DNA from: Imperialibacter sp. EC-SDR9
Lineage (GTDB): Bacteria > Bacteroidota > Bacteroidia > Cytophagales > Cyclobacteriaceae
Direction of reading: 5' to 3'
Length of the DNA stretch: 64,000 bases
NCBI RefSeq assembly: GCF_902498805.1
Contig: NZ_LR701588.1
Span: forward strand, 1-64,000
In this document: in pieces, positions 1 through 8,575 of the stretch
Layout of the letters: each line of letters opens with the position of its first letter
Numbering within the stretch: the first letter of the stretch is position 1
Position numbers and translations under genes: made by a program
Notes under the pieces: model-generated
Told to the model about the DNA's origin: nothing
Databases searched by the model: none
Seen by the model: only the letters and a program-made list of their open reading frames with translations

Positions 1-2
1 CT

Positions 3-113
3 AAAGTGGCACTGGCTCTTATTGAAAGAACACCTCACAAAAAGTCTAAGAGACAGAGAAGGTTTAAAGCAGGATTTGATCCAGTGTTCAGAGAAAAAGT
101 CCTCAATCTTTAA
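3..113 (+). CDS. C-terminal end of an unidentified gene cut by the left edge
   Basis: An open frame enters from the left edge and stops at TAA 111-113. It gives 36 residues, starting KVALALIERT and ending REKVLNL, and is rich in Lys/Arg. The composition looks like a genuine protein tail and is unlike the repeats that follow. The family cannot be told from so short a piece. A competing + frame from 22 to 492 runs through the repeats and is not convincing. Confidence 0.4.
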   Translation, partial: KVALALIERTPHKKSKRQRRFKAGFDPVFREKVLNL

Positions 114-238
114 ATGCGTTTGCCCTGGGGGATTCCGTTCCACGTCGGCTGCGCTGCGAAGTGATAGCTGCTATGGTGGCTTTGTGCGGGCAGCGGCTGT
201 TTTATGCAAAGCAAAAGCACAGCTTACCTCCCCACTCC

Positions 239-345
239 AACGTCATGCCGATGGCGAGGCACGAGGGAGCCGACGCCGGAACGGCATCCCCTTGGGAATG
301 CCAATAAGCCCTTCCAAAAACACTGCCAGACCGAGAGCATTAAAG
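239..345. repeat. REP-like dispersed intergenic repeat, copy 1
   Basis: This block starts with CGTCATGCCGAT, continues through GCGAGGCACGAGGGAGCCGAC to ACGGCATCCC, and ends near AAACACTGCCAG. The same string of blocks in the same order recurs at 7078-7200. ATGCCG and CGGCAT form short inverted arms. It resembles the CGTCAT...GAGGAACGAGG family of extragenic repeats often seen in Bacteroidota. Confidence 0.6.
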
Positions 346-384
346 AGGTTACTATCTGCGCTTCATGCAGATAGTAACCTCCTT
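342..384. repeat. Large hairpin repeat, copy 1
   Basis: GGTTACTATCTGC (347-359) and GCAGATAGTAACC (367-379) are perfect 13-base inverted arms around a 7-base loop. The flanks AAAGA/TCCTTT extend the stem imperfectly. Copies occur at 3688-3735 and 8682-8729. Confidence 0.8.
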
Positions 385-646
385 TCATCGTGTTGGCCCA
401 CCTTTGGAGGTGATGGTGGCTATGGAAGCTGGTTATCCGGCAGTTACCTAAGAGGAATCGGAACACCGGTGTTCTATCCTTCCCCTACCTAAAAAATTCC
501 TTGCCGCACCCTTGCAACAGCTTATCCCCTACCAGCAATCAGCCTATGCAGAGCAGCGCACCTTTTCCCTCTTTTAGGGTTGGCTGCCGCATTGATGGCG
601 GAAACATCCCCATTAATAATAAATTCGAACTACAGCCCTCTACCAA

Positions 647-1912
647 TCACTCTACCACCTGGAACGCCGCAGCCTTCAATTCCTGGCTCGATTTTGAAAT
701 ACCATACTTTGCTGCTACCTCCCTCCATTTGCCTACCACACTCCTTACGTGCTTCATGATTTCCAGTGCTCTTGGCGCATCTAGGCGAAAGTAGGTATGA
801 ACCTCCATGGCAAGACCGAGCTCCAGTGCATTGTCGTATTCGGAGATATTTAATTTCAACCCAGTTCCACTTTCGTTCGGGTTGATGTCATAGGCGGGTG
901 ATAAATGCCAACCATCATTCGACAGCAGGAAACCATGGTTTCTCAGGTGATCGTCGGTATTAGAAACACAAATACTGAAGACGATCCTTCGCCATAGCTG
1001 AGGCAGGTCTTCCTCTACATTGGCACCATTGCTCATCAGAAAGTCTACTAATTCAAGATAACTAACGTCACTGGCCGCATCGGCGCCGTCGGTGTAGCCA
1101 AGCTGCGTCATCGCCGATGTGAAATGTATTCGCCTGCCATCGTTGGTTCGATCAAATCTTTTTGTGATGAATGTGTGGCAATCGCTGGTAAATTTTCTAG
1201 CCTGGCACTCAGCCATATGGACACCGGCTGCAACAGCAAGTTCGTAGGTGACCATTTCCCAGGCCCCCATATCGCCTTTATCGTTCTTGCTGGGGAATTT
1301 AGCAATCCACAGGTTGCTGTCAGCGTCCAAAACACTTGCTTTGGGGCGTGCCCCGCCTAACGACGACCCAGGGTTTACCAGCATGTTTAACCACTGCCGG
1401 TAGTCGGGGTGGTCGATGGCTCCCTCCTCTTCAAGTCTTAAGCTAATTTGTTCAAGCTCCCGAATGGACGTCCAGGGCGGACTTGCCTGACGTTCATCAT
1501 TATTTAAAAACGGCCCGTCTGGTTCGATTTTGAACCTCAGTGCCCCCATTCTATGACCATCATAAACACCCAGCAGATAATCTGTTTCAAAAAGTTTGAT
1601 GGGTTTTCGTTCTTGCCATCTCGCCTCCGCTGCCTCCCTTCGCTGCATGAGCACTCGCCCCCAGCGGTCCGGTGAGGAGTCCAGAAACAACCCAAAATTG
1701 AATTTACTATCATCATTCAGGTACTGAGGGCCCGGATAAAGTTGCAGATCGGGGTCAAGTGTTTGTGCGAAGCCTGATGACAACCAGGTCTTATCATACT
1801 CAAAGGAGAAAATTTCTTTTCCTCTTAGCATTTCTGACGTCAACATGCCCATTAGAATTGGGCCATTCACCTCTTGCCAGTCTGCAAAAACATATATTTC
1901 TCTTTTTGCCAT
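647..1912 (-). CDS. hipA: HipA-type serine/threonine kinase toxin
   Basis: 421 aa, close to the usual HipA length. HipA proteins are kinases that in E. coli phosphorylate glutamyl-tRNA synthetase and cause growth arrest. Visible marks are a Gly-rich loop GSSLGGARPK (about 182-191), the catalytic stretch SNTDDHLRNHG (about 317-327) and the metal-binding AYDIN (about 340). The first 110 residues match the HipA N-subdomain. The ATG lies 2 bases after the hipB stop, so the pair is one operon with antitoxin first. No key residue seems lost. Its target is not known from sequence. Confidence 0.9.
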   Translation of the reverse strand: MAKREIYVFADWQEVNGPILMGMLTSEMLRGKEIFSFEYDKTWLSSGFAQTLDPDLQLYPGPQYLNDDSKFNFGLFLDSSPDRWGRVLMQRREAAEARWQERKPIKLFETDYLLGVYDGHRMGALRFKIEPDGPFLNNDERQASPPWTSIRELEQISLRLEEEGAIDHPDYRQWLNMLVNPGSSLGGARPKASVLDADSNLWIAKFPSKNDKGDMGAWEMVTYELAVAAGVHMAECQARKFTSDCHTFITKRFDRTNDGRRIHFTSAMTQLGYTDGADAASDVSYLELVDFLMSNGANVEEDLPQLWRRIVFSICVSNTDDHLRNHGFLLSNDGWHLSPAYDINPNESGTGLKLNISEYDNALELGLAMEVHTYFRLDAPRALEIMKHVRSVVGKWREVAAKYGISKSSQELKAAAFQVVE

Positions 1913-1914
1913 GG

Positions 1915-2229
1915 CTATTTCTTCTTCGGTGCCCGTTCTTTTGTGGTTAATTGAGCATCCTGCAATTTTCTTCCCAAAAGGTCATCTTTTGCAAGGGTTA
2001 AAAAATCGGCTTCCAGTCCCAGTACCTTCAATACATTCAGGTAGTGTCCGATACTCACGGAAGGCCTTCCTTGTTCTATAGAAATCAGTGTATTTCTTCC
2101 GATTCCTGCACGCTCTGCCACCATTTCTCCACTGAGCTTGCGTCTCAGTCTGGCCAGCTTTATTTGTTCACCGACGGTTTCAAGAATTCGACGTGTTTTA
2201 GGAAGTAAAATAGCGCTCTTCTTATCCAT
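1915..2229 (-). CDS. hipB: HipB-type Xre-family antitoxin
   Basis: 104 aa from the ATG at 2229. An upstream in-frame TTG at 2250 would add 7 residues, but it lies within the promoter element, so the ATG is preferred. The protein has one Xre-type helix-turn-helix: GEQIKLARLRRKLSGEMVAERAGIGRNTLI, with SIEQGRPSVSIGHYLNVLKVLGL as the following helices. The C-terminus is Lys-rich. HipB antitoxins bind operator DNA and cover HipA to block it. A palindrome at 2265-2280 upstream is the likely operator. Confidence 0.85.
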   Translation of the reverse strand: MDKKSAILLPKTRRILETVGEQIKLARLRRKLSGEMVAERAGIGRNTLISIEQGRPSVSIGHYLNVLKVLGLEADFLTLAKDDLLGRKLQDAQLTTKERAPKKK

Positions 2230-2247
2230 AATGTTTAATATAATGAA

Positions 2248-2255
2248 CAAATATA
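2248..2255 (-). promoter_or_regulatory. -7 promoter element of hipBA
   Basis: On the minus strand this reads TATATTTG, a full match to the Bacteroidota TAnnTTTG element. It lies 19 bases upstream of the hipB ATG. A -33 TTTG is not evident. Confidence 0.6.
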
Positions 2256-2264
2256 TCTATTTTA

Positions 2265-2280
2265 GTTTAATAAATTAAAC
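2265..2280. promoter_or_regulatory. Palindromic operator candidate of hipBA
   Basis: GTTTAAT-AA-ATTAAAC: perfect 7-base arms with a 2-base spacer. A third GTTTAAT half-site sits at 2233-2239, so two sites flank the -7 element. Autorepression by HipB is an inference from the family. Confidence 0.6.
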
Positions 2281-2295
2281 ATTAAAATCTGACGA

Positions 2296-2424
2296 GTGAA
2301 TACGTGGGTTGACCAGTACTACAACCAGGGCACCGGCCCGAAAGGTAAAGCTCAACGTGGGGGCCAGCCTGCAGCTGTGGCGCAGTCGAACGGCAAGGTG
2401 CCGCATGAACAAGAAAGTGAATAA
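2296..2424 (+). pseudogene. Possible 3' gene remnant or very small gene
   Basis: An open frame of 42 codons runs from GTG 2296 (a stop codon lies two codons upstream) to TAA 2422-2424. It starts VNTWVDQYYNQG and ends in a hydrophilic Gln/Glu-rich tail. A strong terminator hairpin follows 19 bases later, as expected for the end of a real gene. There is no ribosome site and I recognise no family. It may be the surviving tail of a gene that lost its 5' part, or a chance frame. Confidence 0.3.
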
Positions 2425-2441
2425 TGCTTGTATACGGAAAA

Positions 2442-2612
2442 GAGGCACTGGGAACGGTGCCTTTTTTTGTGGGGAAAGGGGGTGGTTCCGGCGTGTGAGA
2501 CACACTCCGGAAACGGGGGTGTGAGACACGCTCCGGAACGACCTGGGAGAAGCACTCCGGAACGGGACGTGAGGATGGCGGCAGAGAAGACTGCAAAAGT
2601 TTGCTCCAATAG
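2442..2612 (+). repeat. Two-copy intergenic element, copy A
   Basis: The block shares with 8459-8575 the terminator hairpin, GTGTGAGAC/GTGTGAAGAC-like purine-rich repeats, and the end AAAAGTTTGCTCCAATAGCC (copy B: CCCCAACAGCC). In copy A a CTCCGGAA unit is repeated three times within 2500-2560. No coding capacity is evident, and nothing is recognised from here to 2765. Confidence 0.5.
2444..2468 (+). terminator. Terminator-like hairpin, part of a two-copy element
   Basis: GGCAC (2444-2448), 8-base loop, GTGCC (2457-2461), then seven T. The same hairpin with a different loop recurs at 8461-8485, together with the sequence downstream of it. Confidence 0.6.
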
Positions 2613-2765
2613 CCCCATTCATTTTTGCAGAAATTGGAATTAAATTGGCGGATAATGGAGACGGGTATAAGTATACCCTACTATATTGAGACATCGACTC
2701 GTAGTGTTGGGCTGATACAATTTTTCAGGGTCGCTTAATTCAGTTACCAGGTAGCCTTTTTGTAA

Positions 2766-3545
2766 ATGAAAATCACAAAAAACAACAGCAGAAGAGACCA
2801 TCTCTTTTACCCGTCACTTGCCATACTCATAAGTGCAACTGGATTTGCCGGATTCTCTTTCACTTATTTCGGTCCTATTATTGGCGGATCGTACCCACCG
2901 TCCGGCATTGTCTTGCATCTGCATGGTTGGTGCTTTTTCCTCTGGTATCTGCTGTTTCCCGTTCAGGCGATATTGATTGCGAGAAGAAAAGGCGCTCTGC
3001 ACATGAGATTGGGCCGGCTCAGTATTGTTTTAGCCATATTGATGGTACTAACGGGCGTTGTTGTACTTACCGTGCGTGTCGATGACGCCATGCGCAACGG
3101 AGCACCACAAATCTGGCTGCTTTATGGGCCACTGATACTTTCCAACCTGGTTCTTTTCGTAGGCTTCTATTCGGCAGGTATATACATGGCTATTAAGCAC
3201 CGTTTTCAGTCCCACAAGCGGTTGATTATTGTTGCCAGCTCAATCGCCCTCGGCGCTGGTTTCTTTCGCCTTATCCTTTTCCTGAGCGGCTTCCATCCGC
3301 TGTCACTGCCGGTTGGTGTGCTGGCCTGTAGTTTGTTCATCATCATCGGGATCATCTATGACTGGGCCACACAAAAGTTTGTGCACCCTGTGTACTGGAT
3401 AGGTCTCGTTGGGATGCTTGTGGTGGAAGTATCTCTGTTGCCTGAAGTGAATGGAGAGTTTGTTGCCTGGATAAACGAGGGGCTTGCCCCGATAGGCAAA
3501 TACCTTAGCTTTTTTTATCCCGCTAACCCAACCGTTGGATCTTAA
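2766..3545 (+). CDS. Seven-helix membrane protein of unknown function
   Basis: 259 aa with about seven hydrophobic helices (near 15-35, 50-70, 84-104, 118-140, 150-170, 177-197, 206-226). Histidines lie at helix ends (HLHGW near 47-51, SHKRL near 146-150), and DDAMRNGAPQ forms an outer loop. The layout resembles uncharacterised Bacteroidota inner-membrane proteins. A haem or metal role for the histidines would be a guess. It stands alone between repeat-rich intergenic regions and I see no operon partner. ATG 2766 is the only good start. Confidence 0.75.
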   Translation: MKITKNNSRRDHLFYPSLAILISATGFAGFSFTYFGPIIGGSYPPSGIVLHLHGWCFFLWYLLFPVQAILIARRKGALHMRLGRLSIVLAILMVLTGVVVLTVRVDDAMRNGAPQIWLLYGPLILSNLVLFVGFYSAGIYMAIKHRFQSHKRLIIVASSIALGAGFFRLILFLSGFHPLSLPVGVLACSLFIIIGIIYDWATQKFVHPVYWIGLVGMLVVEVSLLPEVNGEFVAWINEGLAPIGKYLSFFYPANPTVGS

Positions 3546-3635
3546 GCCTGGCAAAACCTGGCTACCGTCAGTAAAATGTGCGTTGCTTCGAGTGAGGGAT
3601 GGTATCCCTTGCCACCAATCGTAGCTATTTCCTTC

Positions 3636-3753
3636 TACGTCGGCTGCCCTACGAAACGGATTAAAGGGGACACCATCTGCGCCCGAGATTAAAGAGGTTA
3701 CCATCTGAGCTTCCGCAGAGAGTAACCTCTTTAATTCGAAACCTCTTTAATTC
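3636..3753. repeat. Large hairpin repeat, copy 2, with lead sequence
   Basis: CTACGTCGGCTGCCCTACGAA (from 3635) precedes the hairpin ATTAAAGAGGTTAC (3688-3701) / GTAACCTCTTTAAT (3722-3735), whose stem continues inward with two mismatches. The end of the right arm, AACCTCTTTAATTC, is duplicated in tandem (3724-3737 and 3740-3753). The rest of 3546-3826 shows nothing else. Confidence 0.75.
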
Positions 3754-3826
3754 ACCGATCACCTAAATCTCCTTTCCACATTCCCGCCAATTGAGTAGAC
3801 TTATGCTTACAACCTAAGCCAAACAG

Positions 3827-6800
3827 ATGAACTCAATTGTTTCCAAATGCCTGACCGGCGTAGCCGCCTGTCTGCTCCTCCCCCTCCTATCATTTAGCCA
3901 GGTCGATTCAAAGGTCTTCGACGACCTGTCGTACCGCTTCATTGGCCCTGAGGGCAACCGGGCCATTGCCATTGTGGGCGAGCCAGGCAATCCCATGGTC
4001 AACTACATCGGCGCTGCCTCGGGCGGTATTTGGAAAACGGAAGATGGCGGCGTGTCGTGGGATCCTATCTTCGACGACCAGAACGTTTCCTCCATCGGCT
4101 CTCTGGCCCTGGCTCCTTCTGAGCCCTCTACCGTGTGGGCCGGCACCGGCGAAACTTTCCTGATCCGTCCGGCGCACTCCATCGGCAACGGCATCTACAA
4201 ATCGACCGACGCCGGCAAGTCGTGGACGAACATGGGGCTGGCAAAAACAGCCCGCATTGGCAGGGTGATCGTGCATCCTACCAATCCGGACATTGTATAC
4301 GCAGCATCATTAGGCCATACCTACGGCCCGCAGCAGGAACGGGGCATTTACCGCACCAAAGACGGTGGCAAGACGTGGTCGAAAGTGCTGTTTGTAGATG
4401 AAAACACGGGAGCCGCAGACCTGAGCATGGATCCTACTAACCCCAACGTACTCTATGCAGCCATGTGGTCGATCCATATCAACACCTGGGGCCTCAACAG
4501 CGGAGGCGCTGGCGGCGGTATCTACAAATCCACCGACGGTGGAGATACCTGGAAGCCCATGACCGAGAAGGGTTTGCCTGGCGGGAAAAATCATCCGGTT
4601 GGCAAGGTAGCTGTTGCTGTAGCGCCCAGCAACCCCAACAAAGTATACGCCGTGTTCGAAGACAAAAGCCCTGCGCTGTACAGCACAGAAAATGCCGGTG
4701 AAAGCTGGACGCTGGTGAGCAACCACCACGACATGGCGGAGCGGGCACCCTACTACACCCGCATAGCGGTTTCTCCCGCTAATGAAAATGAAATCTACTT
4801 CCTGAGCGTTCGCTTCTCGCAGTCGCTGGATGGAGGCAAAACGCTGGAGAAGCGCCCTCCCCGTGGTGGTGGCGACAACCACGATATGTGGATTGACCCT
4901 ACCAATGCCGACCGCATGATGGTGGCCCACGATGGTTGTGCCAGCATCAGCCTGAACCATGGCAAGACCTTCCAGCGGGTGGTGCTGCCCATTGCGCAGA
5001 TGTACCACGTGGCTGTGGACAACAACGCTCCCTATTTCGTTTATGGCAACCGGCAGGACGGCTACTCCTACCGTGGCCCGAGCAACAGCTTGCAAGGCTA
5101 TATTCCGCTCGGCTTGTGGCAGGGCGTGGGCGGCTGCGAAAGCGGGTTCGCCAAGCCTGATCCGCTCGACAATAATATCATTTGGTCGGGCTGTTACGAT
5201 GGCGGGCTGCAGCGCTTCGACATGCGCACAGGCCATGCCAGGGAAGTGAGGGTGTGGCCGGAAGCTGGCTATGGCTGGAAGCCCGCCGACCTGAAGTACC
5301 GCTGGCACTGGAACTTCCCGCTGAGCTTCTCTCCGCATACGCCGCACCGGGTGTACGTAGGCAGCCAGTATGTGCACCAGTCCGACGACGGCGGCCAAAG
5401 CTGGCAGCTCATCAGCCCCGACCTTACGCTGAACGACAAAACCCACCAGCAAAACTCCGGCGGCATTGCCATCGACAACCTGATGACGTTTGATGGCGCT
5501 ACGCTATTTGCCGTGGAAGAATCACCCCTTCAAAAAGGCCTGATTTGGACAGGCAGCAACGACGGACAAGTGCAGCTGACCCAGGACGGCGGCAAAACCT
5601 GGACAAACGTCAGCAAGAACATTCCGGTGGCGCCCTGGGGTACTATCTCGAACATCGAGCCTTCCCGCTACAACGCAGGAACGGCTTACATCACCATCGA
5701 CCTGCACCAGATGGCCGACTTTGACCCGTACATTTTCAAAACGGCCGACTATGGCAAGACCTGGAAGAAGATCAGCGACGGCATTCCTAAGTCTATCCTG
5801 AGTTTTGCGCACGTGGTGAGGGAAGACCCGAAGAAGCAGGGGCTGCTGTTTGCCGGCACCGACAATGGCGTGTACTACTCACCGAACGATGGTGCCACCT
5901 GGCTGCCGTTGCAAAACAACCTACCTCCTGCGCCTGTGTACTGGCTGGCCATTCAGGAAAACTTCGACGACCTGGTGGTGGCCACCTACGGCCGTGGGTA
6001 TTATATCATGGACGACATCTCCCCTATCCGGCAGTTTTCCGAAGAGGTGCAGGCGACAGCCGTGCATGCGTTTGACTTGCGCAATGCCTATCGCTTTCAG
6101 GAGAAAGAAGCCATCAAAACCGATGGGCCTAGCTTGAACTCAGGCCAAAACCCTGCCTATGGTGTGGGTGTGAACTACTACCTGAAGGACTCTGTGGAAC
6201 AGCCAGTAGTGATCGCCATCCTCAACGAGCAGCAGGAGGTGATTCGCACCCTGAAAGGTAAGCAAGCAGCGGGCGTTAACCGTACCATGTGGGACCTGCG
6301 CTACGAGCCCACTTTTAAGCCCAAGCTCAGGACGAAGCCAGAAGGCCGCCCCTGGGTGGAAATGAACGGCGAAGGCTGGCGACCGCTGGTGACCTGGGAT
6401 TTGGACCTCTGGGGTGGTCAGCTTGGCCCACGAGTGGCGCCAGGCCAATACTTTGTGAAGATAAAGGTAGGCGACACGGAAATTACCAAAACCGTCGATG
6501 TGCTGAAAGATCCCTCCACGGAAGGCACCCAGCAGGAAATAGAAGAGCAGGTGGCGTTTTCGCTGCAGCTGCGTGACGCTCTGAACACCGTGGTGGAAAT
6601 GATTGACCGGGTGGAGTGGATCAGGAAGGAGCTGGAGGAGATGATCCCCACGATCAAAAATGCCAAGCTCCAGAAAGAGCTGATGGCGGTGCAGGGCCAG
6701 GCCACTGCCATTGCGGGTCAGCTCTACGACATCCACATGACAGGCGCTCGTGAGGACGCCTTCCGCACGCCGATGCAGCTCTACGGCAGACTGTCTGCGC

Positions 6801-6994
6801 TGGCCAGCGACATCACGGCCAAGGGAGTGGACTTTAAGCCCACCAACCAACAGGCCGAGGTAAAAGGCGTGCTGAACGATCGCATGGTGCGGGTACAAAC
6901 AGAATTCCAAACCCTGCTAGACAAGCAAGTGACCCAACTCAACGACAAGCTGATGAATGAGAATGCGAAGATTGATATTGAGGGGAAGAAGTGA
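3827..6994 (+). CDS. Giant secreted BNR/Vps10-type beta-propeller protein (paralogue 1)
   Basis: 1055 aa. It has a signal peptide (about 1-25, ending SFSQ). Residues about 30-740 hold many Asp-box/BNR blades of the form [30 protein letters not shown], as in sortilin/Vps10 and xyloglucanase-type propellers. A FlgD-like Ig fold follows (GVNRTMWDLRYEP and later APGQYFVKIKVGD, about 800-900). The last 130 residues are predicted helical. Such proteins are often labelled glycosyl hydrolase, but no catalytic assignment is possible here. The closest relative in the window is at 56085-59228 on the other strand. It appears to be a single-gene unit. Confidence 0.85.
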   Translation: MNSIVSKCLTGVAACLLLPLLSFSQVDSKVFDDLSYRFIGPEGNRAIAIVGEPGNPMVNYIGAASGGIWKTEDGGVSWDPIFDDQNVSSIGSLALAPSEPSTVWAGTGETFLIRPAHSIGNGIYKSTDAGKSWTNMGLAKTARIGRVIVHPTNPDIVYAASLGHTYGPQQERGIYRTKDGGKTWSKVLFVDENTGAADLSMDPTNPNVLYAAMWSIHINTWGLNSGGAGGGIYKSTDGGDTWKPMTEKGLPGGKNHPVGKVAVAVAPSNPNKVYAVFEDKSPALYSTENAGESWTLVSNHHDMAERAPYYTRIAVSPANENEIYFLSVRFSQSLDGGKTLEKRPPRGGGDNHDMWIDPTNADRMMVAHDGCASISLNHGKTFQRVVLPIAQMYHVAVDNNAPYFVYGNRQDGYSYRGPSNSLQGYIPLGLWQGVGGCESGFAKPDPLDNNIIWSGCYDGGLQRFDMRTGHAREVRVWPEAGYGWKPADLKYRWHWNFPLSFSPHTPHRVYVGSQYVHQSDDGGQSWQLISPDLTLNDKTHQQNSGGIAIDNLMTFDGATLFAVEESPLQKGLIWTGSNDGQVQLTQDGGKTWTNVSKNIPVAPWGTISNIEPSRYNAGTAYITIDLHQMADFDPYIFKTADYGKTWKKISDGIPKSILSFAHVVREDPKKQGLLFAGTDNGVYYSPNDGATWLPLQNNLPPAPVYWLAIQENFDDLVVATYGRGYYIMDDISPIRQFSEEVQATAVHAFDLRNAYRFQEKEAIKTDGPSLNSGQNPAYGVGVNYYLKDSVEQPVVIAILNEQQEVIRTLKGKQAAGVNRTMWDLRYEPTFKPKLRTKPEGRPWVEMNGEGWRPLVTWDLDLWGGQLGPRVAPGQYFVKIKVGDTEITKTVDVLKDPSTEGTQQEIEEQVAFSLQLRDALNTVVEMIDRVEWIRKELEEMIPTIKNAKLQKELMAVQGQATAIAGQLYDIHMTGAREDAFRTPMQLYGRLSALASDITAKGVDFKPTNQQAEVKGVLNDRMVRVQTEFQTLLDKQVTQLNDKLMNENAKIDIEGKK

Positions 6995-7347
6995 ATTGGA
7001 GAATAAGATGGGGGCAGAAGGCCGCATTTGCCCTCGCAACAACCACGGCATAAGCAGATTCGCCCTCGCCAAACCAGCGTCATGCCGATTCCGAGGAACG
7101 AGGGAGCCGACGTGGAACGGCATCCCCATGATGATGGCAGTGAGCCGACTAAAAAACACTGCCAGGTCAGGGAGATCTCTCACTTCGTGTCGAGATGACG
7201 ATGTCTTTGGTGGCTTTAGCTGTTAAGCAGCCTTTTAGAGCAGAAGTGCATGCACATCTGCCCTCTCCACACCAACGTCAAACCGATGGCGACGAAGGAG
7301 CGAATGACGGCATGTTATGCAGGCCTTATCTGTGCAGCGACTGCCGG
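6995..7347. other. Repeat-filled intergenic region between convergent genes
   Basis: It carries REP-like copy 2 (7078-7200) and a third, more diverged related block (7208-7313, ending ACCGATGGCGACGAAGGAGCG). AGATCTCTCACTTCGTGTCGAGATGACG at 7171-7198 is an imperfect inverted segment. No gene and no T-tailed terminator are seen. Confidence 0.55.
7078..7200. repeat. REP-like dispersed intergenic repeat, copy 2
   Basis: CGTCATGCCGAT, then GAGGAACGAGGGAGCCGACG, then AACGGCATCCCC, and later AAAACACTGCCAGGTC. These are the same blocks in the same order as 239-345. ATGCCG/CGGCAT form inverted arms. Confidence 0.6.
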
Positions 7348-8319
7348 TCAGCCATTAAATTTTGATCGGATCCCTTTCCAGACCTTCTCAATTTTATAGT
7401 TTCTGTAGTAACCAAAGTATCCAAAATAGAAAACATTGATCATCCACTGCGGCATGCCTGGCAGCGTGTAGTACCCGGCGGGGTAAGATTTTAATCCCAG
7501 CCTTGAGAGGTATTCTTCAATTTTCATTTTTCCGTGGTGCTTGATACGCCCGCTGGTGATGTGGCCAATCAGTCCTGTGTCATTCTCTGGATCGAGAATG
7601 ACCTCATATTTATTGTTTGGTATTGGAAACACTGACATGTACCCCCGACTCCCCTGCTCCTCTCTCACCTGCTCATACGCCCGAAGGTATTTTTCCTTAT
7701 CCGAAAAATTTCTCACCCAATGCTGCTTAATTGCCATCATTTGGCTCCAATGCTGAAGCGCTTTTCTGGAAAGAGTCCGATGAGCAATCATAAACCCGGT
7801 ATGAATGTTTAGTTTTCTTTTGGGATGTTGCTCGTCAGGGAATCGGTTGACCCTGAACTTAACTCCCTCGGCGTCCCAGCCTGAAGCAGCAAAATGCAGC
7901 AAGTCAGCCAGCCCCTCCTCTCTCAGAAAGATAGCGTCTGCATCTATGTAGATAAGTATGTCTATTTCCGGCTCATCGATCAGATTGAATACCTCTGCCT
8001 TCAGCGACTTCGCCTTCGGTCGCTTCATGGGCGAAATAAACCTTGGCACCCAAACAGGCACTCCTGCTACACTTTGTTTTAAGAAGCCGACTGGAGAATC
8101 TATTTTCCTGGAGAAGCTCTCTACGGCTATCAACTCGATATTGTCCGAGCCTGCATTTTTCCTAATGCCATTGATATCGTGGCAGCCAGGCGAATCTGTA
8201 ATCAAAAACGACGGCCCGGTGTATTTTGCTATTCTGTACAGCGACTCAAGACACGCTTCTGCCTTGCAGGTTCGGGAAAATGGGCCAGTGGCAATGGTTA
8301 CAAAAGCTATATTATTCAT
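7348..8319 (-). CDS. Putative GT8-like glycosyltransferase
   Basis: 323 aa, apparently cytosolic. The N-terminus NNIAFVTIATGPFSRTC is typical of nucleotide-sugar transferases. IYIDADAIF (about 143-151) carries the DxD that binds metal and the nucleotide sugar. GHITSGRIKHHGK (about 252-264) matches the C-terminal substrate/metal-binding part of GT8-type enzymes. I recognise no acceptor. No polysaccharide genes lie beside it; it is isolated and convergent with the propeller gene. It probably modifies a surface glycan. Confidence 0.7.
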   Translation of the reverse strand: MNNIAFVTIATGPFSRTCKAEACLESLYRIAKYTGPSFLITDSPGCHDINGIRKNAGSDNIELIAVESFSRKIDSPVGFLKQSVAGVPVWVPRFISPMKRPKAKSLKAEVFNLIDEPEIDILIYIDADAIFLREEGLADLLHFAASGWDAEGVKFRVNRFPDEQHPKRKLNIHTGFMIAHRTLSRKALQHWSQMMAIKQHWVRNFSDKEKYLRAYEQVREEQGSRGYMSVFPIPNNKYEVILDPENDTGLIGHITSGRIKHHGKMKIEEYLSRLGLKSYPAGYYTLPGMPQWMINVFYFGYFGYYRNYKIEKVWKGIRSKFNG

Positions 8320-8458
8320 TTGGAGGCCGACAGTGCAAAAAGGTTATGACTTCAAATATGTCAAAGATCGGTCACTTTACTTGGGTTAACCGATATAATA
8401 TGCTTTAAAATGATCTGTATGGCGAATAAGCTCCTCATACCCCATTCACGAACTGAGA

Positions 8459-8575
8459 GAGGCACTGAAGGCGGTGCCGTTTTTTATGGAGTCGATTCCG
8501 GGTGTGAAGACGCACCCTGAAACTGGGTGTGAGGGCGGCGGTGAAGGAGATTACAAAAGTTTGCCCCAACAGCCA
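8459..8575 (+). repeat. Two-copy intergenic element, copy B
   Basis: It begins with GGCAC (8461-8465), 8-base loop, GTGCC (8474-8478), G and six T, the same terminator-like hairpin as at 2444. It continues with GTGTGAAGAC- and GGTGTGAGGGCGGCGG-like sequence and ends AAAAGTTTGCCCCAACAGCC. Confidence 0.5.

Larger units (their letters stand above)
114..646. other. Repeat-bearing intergenic region left of hipA
   Basis: No convincing gene is seen here. The region holds the first half of the hairpin repeat (CACGTCGGCT... at 141-160), then a REP-like element (239-290 and its tail to about 340), then the large hairpin at 342-384. In the third copy of the hairpin repeat (8658-8729) the CACGTCGGCT part directly abuts the hairpin. 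Here about 180 bases with the REP-like block lie between them, so the REP-like element looks nested inside the hairpin repeat. From about 400 to 646 I recognise nothing. Confidence 0.55.

Noticed and set aside
22-492. A 156-codon open frame at the left end
   Set aside because: It runs through the REP-like and hairpin repeats, has low protein-like character, and competes with a better partial frame at 3-113.
2275-2694. Several overlapping 70-140-codon frames on both strands in the 2.3-2.7 kb gap
   Set aside because: They overlap each other in different frames over a repetitive, purine-skewed segment and show no family marks.
4310-5452. A 380-codon antisense frame inside the first propeller gene, and similar long antisense frames at 6140-6910
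   Set aside because: They arise from the codon bias of the sense gene; no start context, no family resemblance, and the sense protein is clearly real.
7171-7198. A tRNA or small RNA gene in the 7.0-7.3 kb gap
   Set aside because: No cloverleaf or T-arm sequence fits; the inverted segment belongs to the REP-like repeat.
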